Source of the DNA: Pseudomonadota bacterium
GTDB lineage: Bacteria; Pseudomonadota; Alphaproteobacteria; Rhizobiales; Rhizobiaceae
Assembly (NCBI GenBank): GCA_023393575.1
Contig: JAEWKX010000129.1
Location: forward strand, 1-6,989
DNA: 6,989 nt
Direction: 5' to 3'
Positions 6,188 through 6,989 of the stretch are shown one piece after another; the stretch's first letter is position 1; every line of letters starts with the position of its first letter. Made by a program: the position numbers and the translations under genes. The notes below the pieces were generated by a model. It worked only from the letters and a program-made list of their open reading frames with translations. It searched no databases and was not told where the DNA came from.

Positions 6188-6989
6188 ATGGGTTTCAAGT
6201 GCGGCATCGTGGGCCTGCCGAATGTCGGCAAGTCGACGCTCTTCAATGCTCTGACCAAGACGGCGGCGGCACAGGCCGCCAATTATCCTTTCTGCACCAT
6301 AGAGCCGAATACCGGCGAAGTGGCCGTGCCGGATCCGCGCATGCAGCAGCTGGCGGCCATTGCGGGCTCCAGGGAGATCATCCCGACCCGCATCTCCTTC
6401 GTCGATATCGCCGGGCTGGTGCGCGGCGCATCGAAGGGCGAAGGCCTCGGCAACAAGTTCCTGGCCAATATCCGCGAGGTCGATGCGATCGTCCATGTGC
6501 TCCGCTGCTTCGAGGACACCGACATCACCCATGTAGAGGGCCGCATCGACCCGGTCGGTGACGCCGAGACCATCGAGACCGAACTGATGCTCGCCGATCT
6601 CGAAAGCCTGGAGCGCCGCATCGAGCAGACCCGCAAGCGGGCGACCGGCAAGGACAAGGAGTCTCTTGCACAGCTCCCTGTCATGGAGGCGGTCATCAAG
6701 CTGCTCCAGGACGGCAAGCCCGCCCGCCTGCTCCTGAAGACGTCGAGCCCCGAAGACATCGCGATCCTCAAGGGCCTCAACCTGCTGACTTCCCACCCGG
6801 TCCTCTATGTGTGCAACGTCGCCGAGGCCGACGCCGCCACCGGCAACAGCCACACGGGGGCCGTCGCGAAGATGGCTGCCGAACAGGGTGCGGAATGCGT
6901 GATCATCTCCGCCGCGATCGAAGCGGAGGTCGCCCAGCTGCCGGAGGACGAGGCGAAGGAATTCCTCTCCGCGCTCGGCCTCGAAGAGG
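6188..6989 (+). CDS. ychF: Redox-regulated ribosome-associated ATPase YchF, 3' end missing
   Basis: YchF (OLA1 in eukaryotes) is a translation-associated P-loop NTPase of the Obg family that prefers ATP. The first 267 residues are visible, out of about 365 usual for the family. They show the P-loop GLPNVGKST (9-17), the switch region 'NYPFCTIEPNTG', the G3 motif 'VDIAGLVRGASKGEGLGNKFL' starting at V72, and H115, which matches the E. coli catalytic H114. C209-N-V-A-E213 replaces the GTPase NKxD motif by the NxxE form typical of ATP preference. A coiled-coil-prone helical region lies at about 128-200 ('ADLESLERRIEQTRKRATG'). The C-terminal TGS domain lies beyond the window. ATG 6188 gives exactly the family N-terminus (MGFKCGIVG); the ribosome-binding site is weak (AGG at 6175-6177). 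It is transcribed divergently from clpS. Confidence 0.97.
   Translation, partial: MGFKCGIVGLPNVGKSTLFNALTKTAAAQAANYPFCTIEPNTGEVAVPDPRMQQLAAIAGSREIIPTRISFVDIAGLVRGASKGEGLGNKFLANIREVDAIVHVLRCFEDTDITHVEGRIDPVGDAETIETELMLADLESLERRIEQTRKRATGKDKESLAQLPVMEAVIKLLQDGKPARLLLKTSSPEDIAILKGLNLLTSHPVLYVCNVAEADAATGNSHTGAVAKMAAEQGAECVIISAAIEAEVAQLPEDEAKEFLSALGLEE

Noticed and set aside
6182..6853. Minus-strand open frame of 223 codons opposite ychF
   Set aside because: ychF has clear P-loop, G3 and NxxE motifs on the plus strand, and the antisense product is a compositional shadow.

Overview
The window looks like chromosomal DNA from a Rhizobiales (Hyphomicrobiales) alphaproteobacterium, most likely Rhizobiaceae-like. 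The base composition is GC-rich. L25 (Ctc type), Pth with a basic C-terminal tail, a ClpS2-type ClpS and YchF lie close together, and all resemble rhizobial versions of these proteins. The assignment rests on remembered protein similarity; no database was searched. All genes read through cleanly and no mobile element, CRISPR array, tRNA or rRNA was seen.

Layout, left to right. (1) The 3' part of rplY (bases 1-549) ends in a strong intrinsic terminator at 568-596. (2) A 218-bp gap holds a 9-bp perfect inverted repeat and leads into a two-gene signalling unit on the + strand. Its first gene is a membrane-anchored HAMP-PAS-GGDEF-EAL protein (768-3140). Its second is a secreted, orphan family-3-type periplasmic solute-binding protein (3192-3914), with no transporter genes beside it. 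(3) Next come pth (4023-4739) and, 56 bp later, a DUF2236/MpaB-type oxygenase-like protein (4796-5719), probably in one transcript. (4) clpS (5720-6034, minus strand) converges on the oxygenase gene with stop codons that abut exactly. (5) A 153-bp divergent region with two recognisable sigma-70-like promoters separates clpS from ychF (6188 to the window edge, + strand), which is cut before its TGS domain.

How the genes relate. rplY, pth, clpS and ychF are housekeeping genes: ribosome structure, peptidyl-tRNA recycling, N-degron delivery to ClpAP, and a ribosome-associated ATPase. The accessory layer is the pair at 768-3914. A periplasmic binding protein next to an inner-membrane GGDEF-EAL enzyme with a periplasmic sensor domain recalls the NspS-MbaA arrangement of Vibrio cholerae. 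It may form a ligand-sensing cyclic-di-GMP switch. Both enzyme domains keep their visible catalytic residues and the GGDEF domain keeps an RxxD inhibitory site, so either synthesis or breakdown of c-di-GMP could be controlled. The MpaB-like protein is the other poorly understood member of the window.
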